Below are positions 15,990-24,800 of a stretch of DNA of 46,409 bases, piece after piece. The stretch covers positions 1 through 46,409 of the forward strand of contig JANWWJ010000005.1 in assembly GCA_025056305.1 (NCBI GenBank). Reading direction: 5' to 3'. The notes beneath the pieces were generated by a model. The model saw only the letters and a program-made list of their open reading frames with translations, was not told where the DNA came from and did no database searches. Numbering within the stretch: the first letter of the stretch is position 1; the number at the start of each line of letters is the position of its first letter. This DNA is from Chitinophagales bacterium. Lineage in GTDB: Bacteria > Bacteroidota > Bacteroidia > Chitinophagales > UBA10324. The position numbers and the translations under genes were made by a program.

Positions 15990-16721
15990 ATGGGCCCCGG
16001 TGAGCTCTTTTATATTGCCAACACCTCTGACACGCACTTGTTGCTTGATGCCGATGAAGCTCATCATTGCCTGCGGGTGCTTCGGCATCGCCGGGGTCAT
16101 CGAATATATCTAACCGACGGCAAAGGCGCTCTGTTTTCAGCCGTAATACGTGCCGACAACCCCCGACATTGCGAAGTGGAGCTTGCAGAAAAGCTGCAAC
16201 AAGAGGCCCCACCTAAACCGTCGGTACATTTGGCTGTCGCTCCCACCAAAAATCTGGATCGTTTTGCGTATTTGTTGGAAAAAGCAACAGAAGTTGGCGT
16301 CACGGCCATCACGCCACTGCTGTGCGAACGGAGCCAACGCGAGACGGTCCCGGAACAACGACTTCGAAAAATCATCATTTCGGCCATGAAACAATCGGGG
16401 CGCCTTTGGCTACCTTCCTTGCATGGGCCGACCTCGTTTCGGGCATTTGTTTTGCAAGAGGCAGCTAAGCCATTTCCCTGTTTCCTGGCCCATTGTCAAA
16501 ACAATAATTTGCCCGATCTGCTGTCGTCGTATAAAGGTGAGGCTGAATGTAGCTTGCTCATCGGCCCTGAAGGGGATTTTAGCAGTGAAGAGATCGCTTT
16601 TGCAGAGCAACACGGTATAAAAAGTGTATCGCTGGGGAGCAAGCGTCTTCGTACCGAAACAGCAGGGCTTGTAGCTTCGCTGACCGTACTGATTGCCTAT
16701 GCGTGGAGGCAGAGCGGCTAA
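15990..16721 (+). CDS. rsmE: 16S rRNA (uracil1498-N3)-methyltransferase
   Basis: 243 aa from ATG 15990 (MGPGELFYIANTSD). An ATG at 15963 that overlaps the pckA stop would add 9 residues and cannot be excluded. PUA-like N-terminus with EAHHCLRVLRHRRGHRIYLTDGKG, then the SPOUT knot with KNLDRFAYLLEKATEVGV and LLIGPEGDFSSEEI ... LGSKRLRTETAGLVA, the S-adenosylmethionine-binding knot. Methylates U1498 of 16S rRNA. Its 3' end overlaps the start of the DUF4159 gene by 23 bp. Confidence 0.93.
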   Translation: MGPGELFYIANTSDTHLLLDADEAHHCLRVLRHRRGHRIYLTDGKGALFSAVIRADNPRHCEVELAEKLQQEAPPKPSVHLAVAPTKNLDRFAYLLEKATEVGVTAITPLLCERSQRETVPEQRLRKIIISAMKQSGRLWLPSLHGPTSFRAFVLQEAAKPFPCFLAHCQNNNLPDLLSSYKGEAECSLLIGPEGDFSSEEIAFAEQHGIKSVSLGSKRLRTETAGLVASLTVLIAYAWRQSG

Positions 16722-17376
16722 AATTATTGCGGCTCTTTTCGTATGCGTGTTTGCCGTTGCAAGCACGACAGCAAGGCCGCCTTCGATACGGTTGGCCCTC
16801 TTGAAATACAGGGGAGGGGGCGATTGGTACAACGATGTAAATTCTTTGAAAAACTTAGCCCTGTTTTGCAATCGGGAATTGGGCACCAACCTGCATCCCG
16901 AGCATGCTATTGTGGAACCCGATGCGCCGGAAATATTTAATTATCCTTTTGTCTATATGACGGGTCATGGCAACTTCACCCTTTCGCCGGAGGAGGCAGC
17001 CAATCTGCGTAACTATTTGATCGGTGGCGGTTTCTTGTTTATCAACGATGATTACGGATTAGACCCATACGTCAGGCCGGCATTAAAAATGATATTTCCG
17101 GAACTGGAATTGGTAGAAGTCCCTTTTAGTCATCCGATTTATCGCGATCCCTATCCATTCCCAAACGGCTTGCCCAAGATTCATGAGCACGATCAACAAA
17201 GTCCGCGGGGTTATGGTCTGTTTTATGAAGGACGAATGGTGTGTTTTTACAATCACGAAACGGATTTAGGAGATGGCTGGGACGATGTGCACAATGATCC
17301 GCCTGAAGTGCGGCTTAAGGCCTTGCAGATGGGCGCCAACATTATTAAGTATGTGTTCTGTGGCAGCAACCTATGA
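16699..17376 (+). CDS. DUF4159 family exported protein
   Basis: 225 aa from ATG 16699 (a TTG two codons upstream is possible). Signal peptide MRGGRAAKIIAALFVCVFAVASTTA, so the protein is exported. Body has family motifs: LLKYRGGGDWYNDVNSLKNLALFCN, FVYMTGHGNFTLSPEEAANLRNYL, GGFLFINDDYGLD and FYNHETDLGDGWDDVHNDPPEVRLKALQMGANI. The fold resembles class I glutamine-amidotransferase-like proteins, but no catalytic set is evident. Function unknown. The start lies inside rsmE; the stop overlaps the stop of convergent pyrD by 6 bp. Confidence 0.85.
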   Translation: MRGGRAAKIIAALFVCVFAVASTTARPPSIRLALLKYRGGGDWYNDVNSLKNLALFCNRELGTNLHPEHAIVEPDAPEIFNYPFVYMTGHGNFTLSPEEAANLRNYLIGGGFLFINDDYGLDPYVRPALKMIFPELELVEVPFSHPIYRDPYPFPNGLPKIHEHDQQSPRGYGLFYEGRMVCFYNHETDLGDGWDDVHNDPPEVRLKALQMGANIIKYVFCGSNL

Positions 17377-18432
17377 GAGTTGCCCCTGTTGCAGTTGGCG
17401 CAGCATGCGGCGAATCAATGCTGGCCCTGCATATATCAAAGCAGTATAGAGCTGAACGGCCTGGGCTCCTGCACGGATTTTTTCTTTTACGTCTTCGGTA
17501 GAAAACACGCCCCCGCAAGCGATCAAGGTCAGGTGATTTCCGCAACGCTGCCGGATGAAGCGCACGATTTCTGTTGAACGGGCGGCTAGAGGTCGGCCAC
17601 TGATGCCGCCGGTACCGAGTTGCTCCAGCATTACGGCTGAGGTCTTCAAGTTGTGACGGCTCATCGTCGTATTGGTGGCAATAATGCCGGCAAGTTTGTG
17701 CTTTAGAGTGCAGTCCACCACTTCATCCACTTCGGCAAAAGTTAGGTCGGGAGCAATTTTGACAAAAAGAGGTCGTGGCACTGATGAGGCTGAGTTGTGT
17801 TGCTGCACCGCTTCCAGAATCCGATCCAGTCTTTGGCGGTGTTGCAATTCGCGCAACCCTTCTGTGTTGGGTGAGCTTATGTTGATCACCACATAATCGG
17901 CCCACTTGTGTAAACGCTGAAAGCAATACACATAGTCATTGACGGCCTGATCGAGTGGGGTGGAGCTGTTTTTGCCAATGTTGATCCCTATTAAAACAGG
18001 AAATTTTTTATCTGTTTTCCATTGATAAAATTCCTGGAGCCGTTGGGCGACCACATCGGCGCCTTGGTTGTTAAAACCCATGCGGTTGAGCAATGCCAGA
18101 TCGGCAGGCAAGCGAAATAGGCGTGGAGGATCGTTGCCGGGCTGTGGTAAAGGGGTCACCGTGCCTACTTCCAAAAATCCAAAGCCCAAAGCTGCAAGGG
18201 GTTTCAGGTAGTTGGCATCTTTATCCAGGCCCGCCGCAAGTCCGATGGGATTAGGGAACAAGAGATGGGGTGTTTGAACCTGCAACTTTGGTGAACTCGG
18301 CTTCTGAAGACGCATGATCAGAAAAAACAGCCCAGGGACGCGCAGCAACAGTTTCCAAAGTTTTAACGTTAGGCTGTGGGCCCATTCGGCAGGCAAGAGA
18401 AACAACAGAGGACGTATCAGCCTGTAACACAT
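17371..18432 (-). CDS. pyrD: Dihydroorotate dehydrogenase (quinone), class 2
   Basis: 353 aa from ATG 18432 (a TTG at 18444 is in frame but less likely). The N-terminal helix MCYRLIRPLLFLLPAEWAHSLTLKLWKLL is the membrane/quinone-facing segment of class 2 enzymes. FMN-site motifs: NPIGLAAGLDKDA, GFGFLEVGTVTPLPQPGN, VLIGINIGKNS, VINISSPNTEGLRELQ, IATNTT and GGISGRPL. Oxidises dihydroorotate to orotate in pyrimidine synthesis at the inner membrane. A TACATTTG element at 18449-18442 lies 9 bp ahead of the ATG. Confidence 0.96.
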   Translation of the reverse strand: MCYRLIRPLLFLLPAEWAHSLTLKLWKLLLRVPGLFFLIMRLQKPSSPKLQVQTPHLLFPNPIGLAAGLDKDANYLKPLAALGFGFLEVGTVTPLPQPGNDPPRLFRLPADLALLNRMGFNNQGADVVAQRLQEFYQWKTDKKFPVLIGINIGKNSSTPLDQAVNDYVYCFQRLHKWADYVVINISSPNTEGLRELQHRQRLDRILEAVQQHNSASSVPRPLFVKIAPDLTFAEVDEVVDCTLKHKLAGIIATNTTMSRHNLKTSAVMLEQLGTGGISGRPLAARSTEIVRFIRQRCGNHLTLIACGGVFSTEDVKEKIRAGAQAVQLYTALIYAGPALIRRMLRQLQQGQLS

Positions 18433-18485
18433 GATTACGCGCAAATGTAGCGGGCAGCAAAAAATGTATTAAGTTGAGTGACGCT

Positions 18486-19757
18486 ATGCAGAAGCGGAAA
18501 AACATTCCTTTGGCTGAGCGCATGCGTCCGAATCGGCTGGATGAGCTCATCGGGCAGCAGCATTTGGTTGGCCCGGGTCAGGTGCTGCGACGCGTGGTAG
18601 AAAGTGGGCAAGCTTATTCCATGATCTTTTGGGGGCCGCCAGGAAGCGGAAAGACTTCCTTGGCCCGTATTCTGGCCCGCGAGCTGAATTTGACCCTGCT
18701 GCCTTTAAGTGCCGTAGATGCCGGCGTGCGGGAAGTGCGGATGGCTTTGGAGCAGGCCCGCCGCCTGGGCCAGGCAATTCTTTTTATAGATGAAATCCAC
18801 AGATTTAACAAAGGGCAGCAAGATGCCTTGCTAGGGCCCGTAGAAAGGGGGCACGTTATCCTGATTGGTGCTACTACAGAAAACCCCTCACTGGAAGTTA
18901 TCGCTCCGCTGTTGTCCCGATGTCAAGTTTATCAGTTGCATCCTTTAACTCGTGATGATTTGCTTGCGTTATTGCATCGGGCGCTTCATGAGGATGAGGA
19001 ACTGAAAAGTCGAAAAATAGTATTGCAAGAAACGCAAGCCTTGATGCGGCTGAGTGGTGGGGATGCCCGAAAGCTCTTGAATCTGGTGGAGCAAGTCGTC
19101 AAGGTCTCTCCCAAAGATCCGATATGCATTGCCGACGACCTGATTATGCAGGTGGCCCAGCAACGCACCGTTTTGCATGACAAAGACGGCGAGCAACATT
19201 ACAATCTTATTTCTGCCTTTATCAAATCCATTAGGGGTAGTGACCCTAATGCTGCCGTGTACTGGCTTGCGCGTTTGGTAGCTGGCGGAGAAGATCCGCT
19301 GTTCCTTTGCCGGCGCATGATTATCCTGGCCTCAGAAGATATCGGCAATGCCGATCCCTTGGCGCTTCCGTTGGCGGTGGCCTGCTATCAGGCCTTGGAA
19401 CGCATTGGCATGCCGGAAGGACGCATCGTTATGGCGCAAACGGCAATATATCTGGCCTGCTGTGCAAAAAGCAATTCCAGTTATTTAGCGATTGAACATG
19501 CGTTGCAAAGCGTGCAACGACATGGTGAATTAGCCGTACCGATGCATTTGCGTAACGCGCCTACGTCTCTGATGCGTCAATGGGGTTACGGCCAAGGCTA
19601 CAAGTACGATCATAACCATCCGCAACATTTTTCTGGTCAAGAGTTTCTTCCAGAGCCTTTGCAAGGAACCCGATTTTATGATCCCTCCCTTAATGATAAG
19701 GAAGAAGAGCTGCGTCGCTTTTTACGCCAGCGATGGAACGATAAATACGGCTACTAA
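18486..19757 (+). CDS. rarA: Replication-associated recombination protein A (AAA+ ATPase)
   Basis: 423 aa from ATG 18486. AAA+ domain about 15-180 with Walker A GPPGSGKT, Walker B LFIDEIHRFNKGQQDALL, sensor 1 IGATTENPS and arginine finger LLSRCQVY. C-terminal MgsA/RarA tetramerisation domain contains IKSIRGSDPNAAVYWLARLVAGGEDPLFLCRRM and HLRNAPT. Acts at stalled replication forks, related to eukaryotic WRNIP1. Divergent from pyrD with a 53-bp gap. Confidence 0.94.
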   Translation: MQKRKNIPLAERMRPNRLDELIGQQHLVGPGQVLRRVVESGQAYSMIFWGPPGSGKTSLARILARELNLTLLPLSAVDAGVREVRMALEQARRLGQAILFIDEIHRFNKGQQDALLGPVERGHVILIGATTENPSLEVIAPLLSRCQVYQLHPLTRDDLLALLHRALHEDEELKSRKIVLQETQALMRLSGGDARKLLNLVEQVVKVSPKDPICIADDLIMQVAQQRTVLHDKDGEQHYNLISAFIKSIRGSDPNAAVYWLARLVAGGEDPLFLCRRMIILASEDIGNADPLALPLAVACYQALERIGMPEGRIVMAQTAIYLACCAKSNSSYLAIEHALQSVQRHGELAVPMHLRNAPTSLMRQWGYGQGYKYDHNHPQHFSGQEFLPEPLQGTRFYDPSLNDKEEELRRFLRQRWNDKYGY

Positions 19758-19786
19758 CCTTTCGCCGGCAAGTTAAATTTGCAACT

Positions 19787-20473
19787 ATGGCTTTGGAAAT
19801 TACTTACTACGGACATTCGTGCTTTGGCGTTAAAGCAGCAGGAAAGCATTTATTGTTTGATCCATTTATTACGGGAAATCCCAAGGCTGCCCACATTGAC
19901 ATAAAACAACTTCAGGCCGACTACGTGCTCATTTCGCATGCCCATGGCGATCATCTAGCTGATGCCTTGACCATATTGAAGAACACGCAGGCCTGTCTGA
20001 TTTCCAATTTTGAAATTGCTTCTTATTACGAAGCAAAAGGTGTAAAGCGGACCGAAAAGCTCAACTTTGGCGGACGAGTGGCTACTTCTTTCGGTCATGT
20101 CCGAATGGTCCATGCAATGCACTCCAGCCAGTTTCCTGACGGTACCTATGGAGGAAATCCCGGAGGGTTTGTGGTAGAAAGTGGCGATGGAAACTTCTAC
20201 TTTGCTGGCGACACCGCATTAACGTTGGACTTACAGCTCATTCCCCGCTATGCTACTCTTAAGTTGGCTTTCCTGCCTATTGGAGGCTACTTTACTATGG
20301 ATTATCATGACGCTGCTATTGCCGCTGAGTTTTTGCAATGCGACACCGTCATCGGCATGCATTATGATTCTTTTCCACCGATCACCATTGACCATGAAGC
20401 GGCCCTCAAAGTTTTTGCCGAGCAACAAATAAAGCTGCTGTTGTTGAAGGTGGGCGAGCGTATTACGATTTAA
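19787..20473 (+). CDS. UPF0173-type metal-dependent hydrolase (metallo-beta-lactamase fold)
   Basis: 228 aa, complete. Starts MALEITYYGHSCFGV; metal ligands in ISHAHGDHLAD (HxHxDH), MVHAMHSSQF, FAGDTALT and the final IGMHYDSFPPI. These match the UPF0173 family of metallo-beta-lactamase-fold hydrolases. The substrate is not established. A TAAATTTG element ends five bases ahead of the ATG, which would make the mRNA leaderless. kdsA follows after 10 bp. Confidence 0.9.
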   Translation: MALEITYYGHSCFGVKAAGKHLLFDPFITGNPKAAHIDIKQLQADYVLISHAHGDHLADALTILKNTQACLISNFEIASYYEAKGVKRTEKLNFGGRVATSFGHVRMVHAMHSSQFPDGTYGGNPGGFVVESGDGNFYFAGDTALTLDLQLIPRYATLKLAFLPIGGYFTMDYHDAAIAAEFLQCDTVIGMHYDSFPPITIDHEAALKVFAEQQIKLLLLKVGERITI

Positions 20474-20483
20474 GCAGGGAACC

Positions 20484-21311
20484 ATGGTCCCGGCTATTCC
20501 AGGTTTACGTATCTATGATAAACCATCTTTTTTTCTGATAGCAGGTCCATGCGTAGTAGAGAATCGAGAGGTACTTGATTCCATAGCAGCCACGCTCAAC
20601 AACGTTTGTGACGAACTTCAGATTCCATGGATCTTAAAAGCATCATACCGAAAGGCTAATCGGAGCCGTCTGGACTCGTTTACCGGCATTGGTGATACCG
20701 AAGCCCTGGAGATCCTCGCAGAGGTAGGGAAAAAGCACGGGGTTCCGGTATTGACAGACGTGCACAATCCCTGGGAGGCGGACAGAGCTGCCGCTTATGT
20801 CGATGTGTTACAAATACCAGCCTTTCTGTGCCGACAGACCGACCTGTTGATTGCCGCTGGGCGCACCGGAAAATGGATCAATATCAAAAAAGGGCAGTTC
20901 ATAGCTGCCGATCAAATGACATATGCCGCTGAGAAAGTGGCCGCAACAGGGAATCAGCATATCATGCTTACCGAACGCGGCACATTGTTTGGCTATCATG
21001 ATCTGGTAGTCGACTTCCGCTCGATTCCCGTAATGAAAAAGACAGGTTATGCCGTAGTGGTGGATTGTACGCATGCCGTGCAGCAACCCAATCAGCGGCA
21101 GGGTGTCAGCGGAGGTCAACCTGAAATGATCGAACCCATAGCCCGCGCCGCAATAGCCGTAGGTTGTGACGGTATTTTTTTAGAGACACATCCGGAGCCT
21201 TCTCGCGCCTTATCCGATGCTGCTACAATGTTGCCAACGGGAAAAGTGCGATTTCTTTTAGAACGGCTTCAGCTCTTGTACCGGGCCGTAAGTGAGCTGG
21301 AGCACCCATAG
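20484..21311 (+). CDS. kdsA: 3-deoxy-8-phosphooctulonate synthase (Kdo-8-P synthase)
   Basis: 275 aa. Condenses PEP with arabinose 5-phosphate in the LPS Kdo pathway. Motifs: FFLIAGPCVVEN, LKASYRKANRSRLDSFTGIG, VLTDVHNPWEA, VLQIPAFLCRQTDLL, GQFIAADQM and FLETHPEPSRALSDAATML. Cys23 in the IAGPC motif is the metal-ligand Cys of metal-dependent KdsA enzymes, where the E. coli type has Asn. Convergent with the PorE-like gene with a 2-bp gap. Confidence 0.95.
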   Translation: MVPAIPGLRIYDKPSFFLIAGPCVVENREVLDSIAATLNNVCDELQIPWILKASYRKANRSRLDSFTGIGDTEALEILAEVGKKHGVPVLTDVHNPWEADRAAAYVDVLQIPAFLCRQTDLLIAAGRTGKWINIKKGQFIAADQMTYAAEKVAATGNQHIMLTERGTLFGYHDLVVDFRSIPVMKKTGYAVVVDCTHAVQQPNQRQGVSGGQPEMIEPIARAAIAVGCDGIFLETHPEPSRALSDAATMLPTGKVRFLLERLQLLYRAVSELEHP

Positions 21312-21313
21312 CC

Positions 21314-23248
21314 TCATTTTGCTATGATCGTAATTTCTGTGCGGCGATTGCGAGCACGGCCTTCGTCGGTGAGGTTTGTAGCCACCGGTTGAGTTTCACC
21401 AAAGCCCTTATAAGATAACCGGGTGGGCTCGATTCCGTTTGCTGCCAGATATTCTAAGACGGCCCTAGCTCGGTTTTCTGAAAGCCGCTGATTGTGTTCG
21501 TGACTGCCCACATCATCGGTATGGCCGTCGATGCGGATGCGTACCGTTGGGTTTTGTCGAAGAAAAACAACCAGCCGTTGAAGCTCCACTTCCGATTCTG
21601 GTTTTAATGCGTAAGAATCGTGATCAAAAAAAATATTATACAAAGGCATGCTTTGACCGATTGCCAGGGCTTTGAGCTGTACCGGTAACGTATCGGGACG
21701 TATGGTAGCCCACTGGCTCAAAGAGAAATGCTTGGAGAAAAACAAATAGCCCCTGGCAATAGCGTGTAGGGCATAATCGGTGCCCGGACGTAGGGCAATC
21801 AGATAGCGGCCGTCGCTGACGTCTGACTTGGAAGCAGCCACCAAGGTACCGGTGCGGACATCGAAAAGTTGCAGCTCAGCTGCAAGCGGTTGTTCGGTGA
21901 CGGCGTCGGTGACGGTACCGGTGATGTAAGCGACGGGGGATGGACGGGCTTGTGTGTACAGCTCAAAGGCATACAGGTCGAAGTCGTTGCTGCCACTAAA
22001 GCGGTCAGAGGCGAAGTAGGCCGTTTGACCGCTGAGGGCAACGAACAGGCTGTTTTCGTCGTCTTTAGTGTTAATGGGATAACCCAAGTTAGAGGGGCGG
22101 CTCCAGGAGCCGTCGGGACGACGACGGGCCACAAAAATATCGTCGCCGCCCATGCCGGGATGACCATTCGAAGCAAAATAGAGAGTCACGCCATCGGGGT
22201 GTATATATGGAGATTTTTCATCATATATCGTATTGATGGAATCACCGGCATTTACCGGCTCAGACCACTGGCCGCTTTCGTTGCGTACCGAGATCCAGAT
22301 ATCGCTGCCTCCTTTGCCTCCGGGCCGGGTACTGACGAAATACAAGGTTCGGCCATCGGCAGCCACTGAAGGTTGTGTTTCCCAAGCCGCCGTGCAGACA
22401 GGCGGGCCCAAGTTTACCGGCTCGCTCCATCTCTGTCCGGCCCGTTCGGCGTAGTAAATGTCGCAGCTGCCCCAACCACCGGGTTTGTCGCACATCACAA
22501 AATACATGGCATTACCGTCGGCAGTGAGGGTTTGAGCTCCTTCATTTCGCACGCTGTTTAATGAACTGATCGGAGCTGCCGGCTGCCACCGTCCATCCAT
22601 GCGGCGCGAGAAGTAAAAATCTTCTTGTGCGGCCAACCCTTGACCGAGGCGTCGGGTGAATACGATGGTCTGTTCGTCACCAGTAAGGCATGGAAGGTAT
22701 TCTGGCAGGTCGGAATTAATGGTGGACGGCAGAGGCTTCGGTGAGAAAGGTACGGGGTGACGACGTGCTTCCTGAGCAAAAAGGGCATTGCGACGCAGGC
22801 GTTCCATAGCCTGCCTGCGTTCTGCAGAGGTGTTGCTCATCTGCAAAAACGAATCGCAGGCAGTAATGCATTGGGCTAAAGAATCCATTTGCCAATAACT
22901 CTGGGCCAGGAAAAGCCAGGCTTTAGGCGCATAGCGGCTGTCTAAGGCTACGACGCGTTCGAGCGCTTGTGCGCTTTGCTGGTAATGCTCAGCCAGCAAA
23001 AGCAATTCTCCCAACAGCAACGGTGCATCAATAAATCGGGGTTCCTTTTGCATCAAAACCTGGAGCTGATTGGCTGCCTCGGCGTACTGCTTTCGGGCAA
23101 TCAGGTCGTTGGCTCTCTGCCACTCGCGCAGCACACTCTTACCCGCCGTTCGGGCTGTAAAGTATTGCTGACCGTAAGTGTTTGTCGGCAGGCTGACGGC
23201 AAAAGTCGAAAGTGCCAGGGCTACAACAAACGGCCGGTTAGGGAACAT
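21314..23248 (-). CDS. OmpA-family protein with TPR, PD40 propeller and carboxypeptidase-regulatory-like domains (PorE-like)
   Basis: 644 aa from ATG 23248, which gives a good signal peptide (MFPNRPFVVALALSTFAVSLPTNTYG); in-frame codons further upstream lie in queE. Domain order: TPR-like helices (about 30-140), WD40-like PD40 propeller blades (about 180-410; repeats such as TLYFVSTRPGGKGGSDIW), a carboxypeptidase-regulatory-like beta domain (about 440-510; VAYITGTVTDAVTEQPL), and a C-terminal OmpA peptidoglycan-binding domain (RIRIDGHTDDVG ... NRRTEI). This is the arrangement of PorE of the type IX secretion system, though paralogues outside T9SS exist. Unlike many PorE proteins, it shows no lipobox Cys. 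Its start overlaps queE by 11 bp. Confidence 0.85.
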   Translation of the reverse strand: MFPNRPFVVALALSTFAVSLPTNTYGQQYFTARTAGKSVLREWQRANDLIARKQYAEAANQLQVLMQKEPRFIDAPLLLGELLLLAEHYQQSAQALERVVALDSRYAPKAWLFLAQSYWQMDSLAQCITACDSFLQMSNTSAERRQAMERLRRNALFAQEARRHPVPFSPKPLPSTINSDLPEYLPCLTGDEQTIVFTRRLGQGLAAQEDFYFSRRMDGRWQPAAPISSLNSVRNEGAQTLTADGNAMYFVMCDKPGGWGSCDIYYAERAGQRWSEPVNLGPPVCTAAWETQPSVAADGRTLYFVSTRPGGKGGSDIWISVRNESGQWSEPVNAGDSINTIYDEKSPYIHPDGVTLYFASNGHPGMGGDDIFVARRRPDGSWSRPSNLGYPINTKDDENSLFVALSGQTAYFASDRFSGSNDFDLYAFELYTQARPSPVAYITGTVTDAVTEQPLAAELQLFDVRTGTLVAASKSDVSDGRYLIALRPGTDYALHAIARGYLFFSKHFSLSQWATIRPDTLPVQLKALAIGQSMPLYNIFFDHDSYALKPESEVELQRLVVFLRQNPTVRIRIDGHTDDVGSHEHNQRLSENRARAVLEYLAANGIEPTRLSYKGFGETQPVATNLTDEGRARNRRTEITIIAK

Positions 23249-23885
23249 TGAGGTATTTGTGAATTTGCAATGAAATCTGCCATTTCGGATGGGCGCGCAC
23301 GTAATCGGTAAGTAGCGGCATGATGCGCTCGCGACGCGACCATTCGGGCTGCAAAAACAGCTGACAATGCGCAGAAACCTTTTCGGCATACTGCTCGGCC
23401 CATTGCAGGTCGCTGGAATGGTAGATGACGACCTTGAGCTCGTTAGCCAGCGGCAAATTCTGTTCCAGCGGTTTTTTGAACTTTTTAGGGGAAATACAAA
23501 TCCAATCCCACTTGCCAGAGATGGGTTCGGTTGCCGCTGTTTCCAGATGTGCTCTTTTGTTTACGGCGTGAATGATTTCCGTAAGTTGATCAAGGGGGTA
23601 TAAGGTTGGCTCGCCGCCGGTTACTACGCAAATGGAGGCAGGATATTGTTGCAAGCGTGCTGCTATTTCCTCATAGCTCAGCAGAGGGTAGCGAGAGGCA
23701 TCCCAGCTTTCTTTGACATCGCACCATACGCAGCCTACGTCGCAACCGGCCAGACGGATAAAAATAGCTGCATGTCCTTGATAAAAGCCTTCGCCTTGGA
23801 TCGAATAAAACAGCTCCATCACTGGCAGCTGTTTCGGCACATGGCGATGAGCCAGGGAAGCCCGTTCAGAGCGGATATCCTGCAA
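23238..23885 (-). CDS. queE: 7-carboxy-7-deazaguanine synthase
   Basis: 215 aa. Radical SAM enzyme of queuosine synthesis that contracts 6-carboxytetrahydropterin. The iron-sulfur motif CDVGCVWC fits the C-x3-C-x2-C spacing; SIQGEGFYQGHAAIFIRLAGC is the family start region, and VVTGGEPTLY follows. Start ATG 23885 keeps LPVMELFYSIQGEG in frame; an internal Met at 23819 is less likely because it removes residues before that motif. Overlaps folD by 20 bp and the PorE-like gene by 11 bp, so the three are one transcription unit. Confidence 0.93.
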   Translation of the reverse strand: MQDIRSERASLAHRHVPKQLPVMELFYSIQGEGFYQGHAAIFIRLAGCDVGCVWCDVKESWDASRYPLLSYEEIAARLQQYPASICVVTGGEPTLYPLDQLTEIIHAVNKRAHLETAATEPISGKWDWICISPKKFKKPLEQNLPLANELKVVIYHSSDLQWAEQYAEKVSAHCQLFLQPEWSRRERIMPLLTDYVRAHPKWQISLQIHKYLNVP

Positions 23886-24741
23886 GGTGAAACGTATTTA
23901 ATAAGAGGGCGGCAATGGTCATGGGGCCTACTCCTCCCGGTACCGGCGTAATGTAGCTGCACAGGGGCGCCACGCGCTCGAAATCTACATCACCCACCAG
24001 GCGGTATCCTAAGGGGTTTGGGCTATCGGCAATGCGGTTGATGCCCACATCTATCACTACAGCCCCAGGTTTGACCATGTCTGCAGTAATAAAATTAGGC
24101 TTTCCTATCGCGGCAACCAGCAGGTCGGCGCAACGACAATGGGCAGCCAGATCCTGTGTTTTACTGTGGCAGAGCGTGACCGTACAGTTTCCGGGGTATG
24201 CATTGCGGCTCAACAAGATACTCAAGGGGCGACCTACGATGTCGCTGCGGCCAACGATCACGCAATGTTTCCCTTCGGTAGGTACCCTATAGTGCTGCAG
24301 CAACAACAAAATGCCGTATGGCGTTGCGGGCAGGGGAGCAGGCATTCCTTTCAGCAGTTTGCCGGCATTGACCACGTGGAAGCCATCCACATCTTTTTCT
24401 GGAGCAATGGTTGCCATAACGGCCGCAGCATTCAAATGGCCGGGAAGGGGAAGCTGAAGCAGAATGCCGTGAACCGTCGGATCATTATTCAGGTCACATA
24501 TCTTTTTTATTAATGTTTGCTCCGAAACGTCCTGATCAAAATGAATCAACGAACTGTTGATCCCGATTTCGGCACAGGCCTTAATTTTTGCTTTGACATA
24601 GGTGCGGCTGGCTGCATCGTCACCGACAAGGATGGCCGCCAAATGAGGGACCGGCTTTTGCTGTTGTTTCAGTTCGTGCACGCGCTGCGCCAACTGACGC
24701 TGCAGCTGTGCTGCCAGGCTGCGGCCGTCAAGCCGTTGCAT
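23866..24741 (-). CDS. folD: Bifunctional methylenetetrahydrofolate dehydrogenase/methenyltetrahydrofolate cyclohydrolase
   Basis: 291 aa, standard length. Interconverts methylene-, methenyl- and formyl-tetrahydrofolate. Motifs: LVGDDAASRTYVKAKIKACAEIGI (catalytic Lys in YVKAK), HGILLQLPLPGHL, PEKDVDGFHVVNAGKL, VIVGRSDIVGRPLSILL, and C-terminal ITPVPGGVGPMTIAALLLNT. Lies 59 bp downstream of rpoC on the same strand. Confidence 0.97.
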   Translation of the reverse strand: MQRLDGRSLAAQLQRQLAQRVHELKQQQKPVPHLAAILVGDDAASRTYVKAKIKACAEIGINSSLIHFDQDVSEQTLIKKICDLNNDPTVHGILLQLPLPGHLNAAAVMATIAPEKDVDGFHVVNAGKLLKGMPAPLPATPYGILLLLQHYRVPTEGKHCVIVGRSDIVGRPLSILLSRNAYPGNCTVTLCHSKTQDLAAHCRCADLLVAAIGKPNFITADMVKPGAVVIDVGINRIADSPNPLGYRLVGDVDFERVAPLCSYITPVPGGVGPMTIAALLLNTFHLAGYPL

Positions 24742-24800
24742 GATGCTGCGATTGTGACGAAAACTTTAGCCGCTGCCCGTCGGTTCTAATTCGGCTGGCT

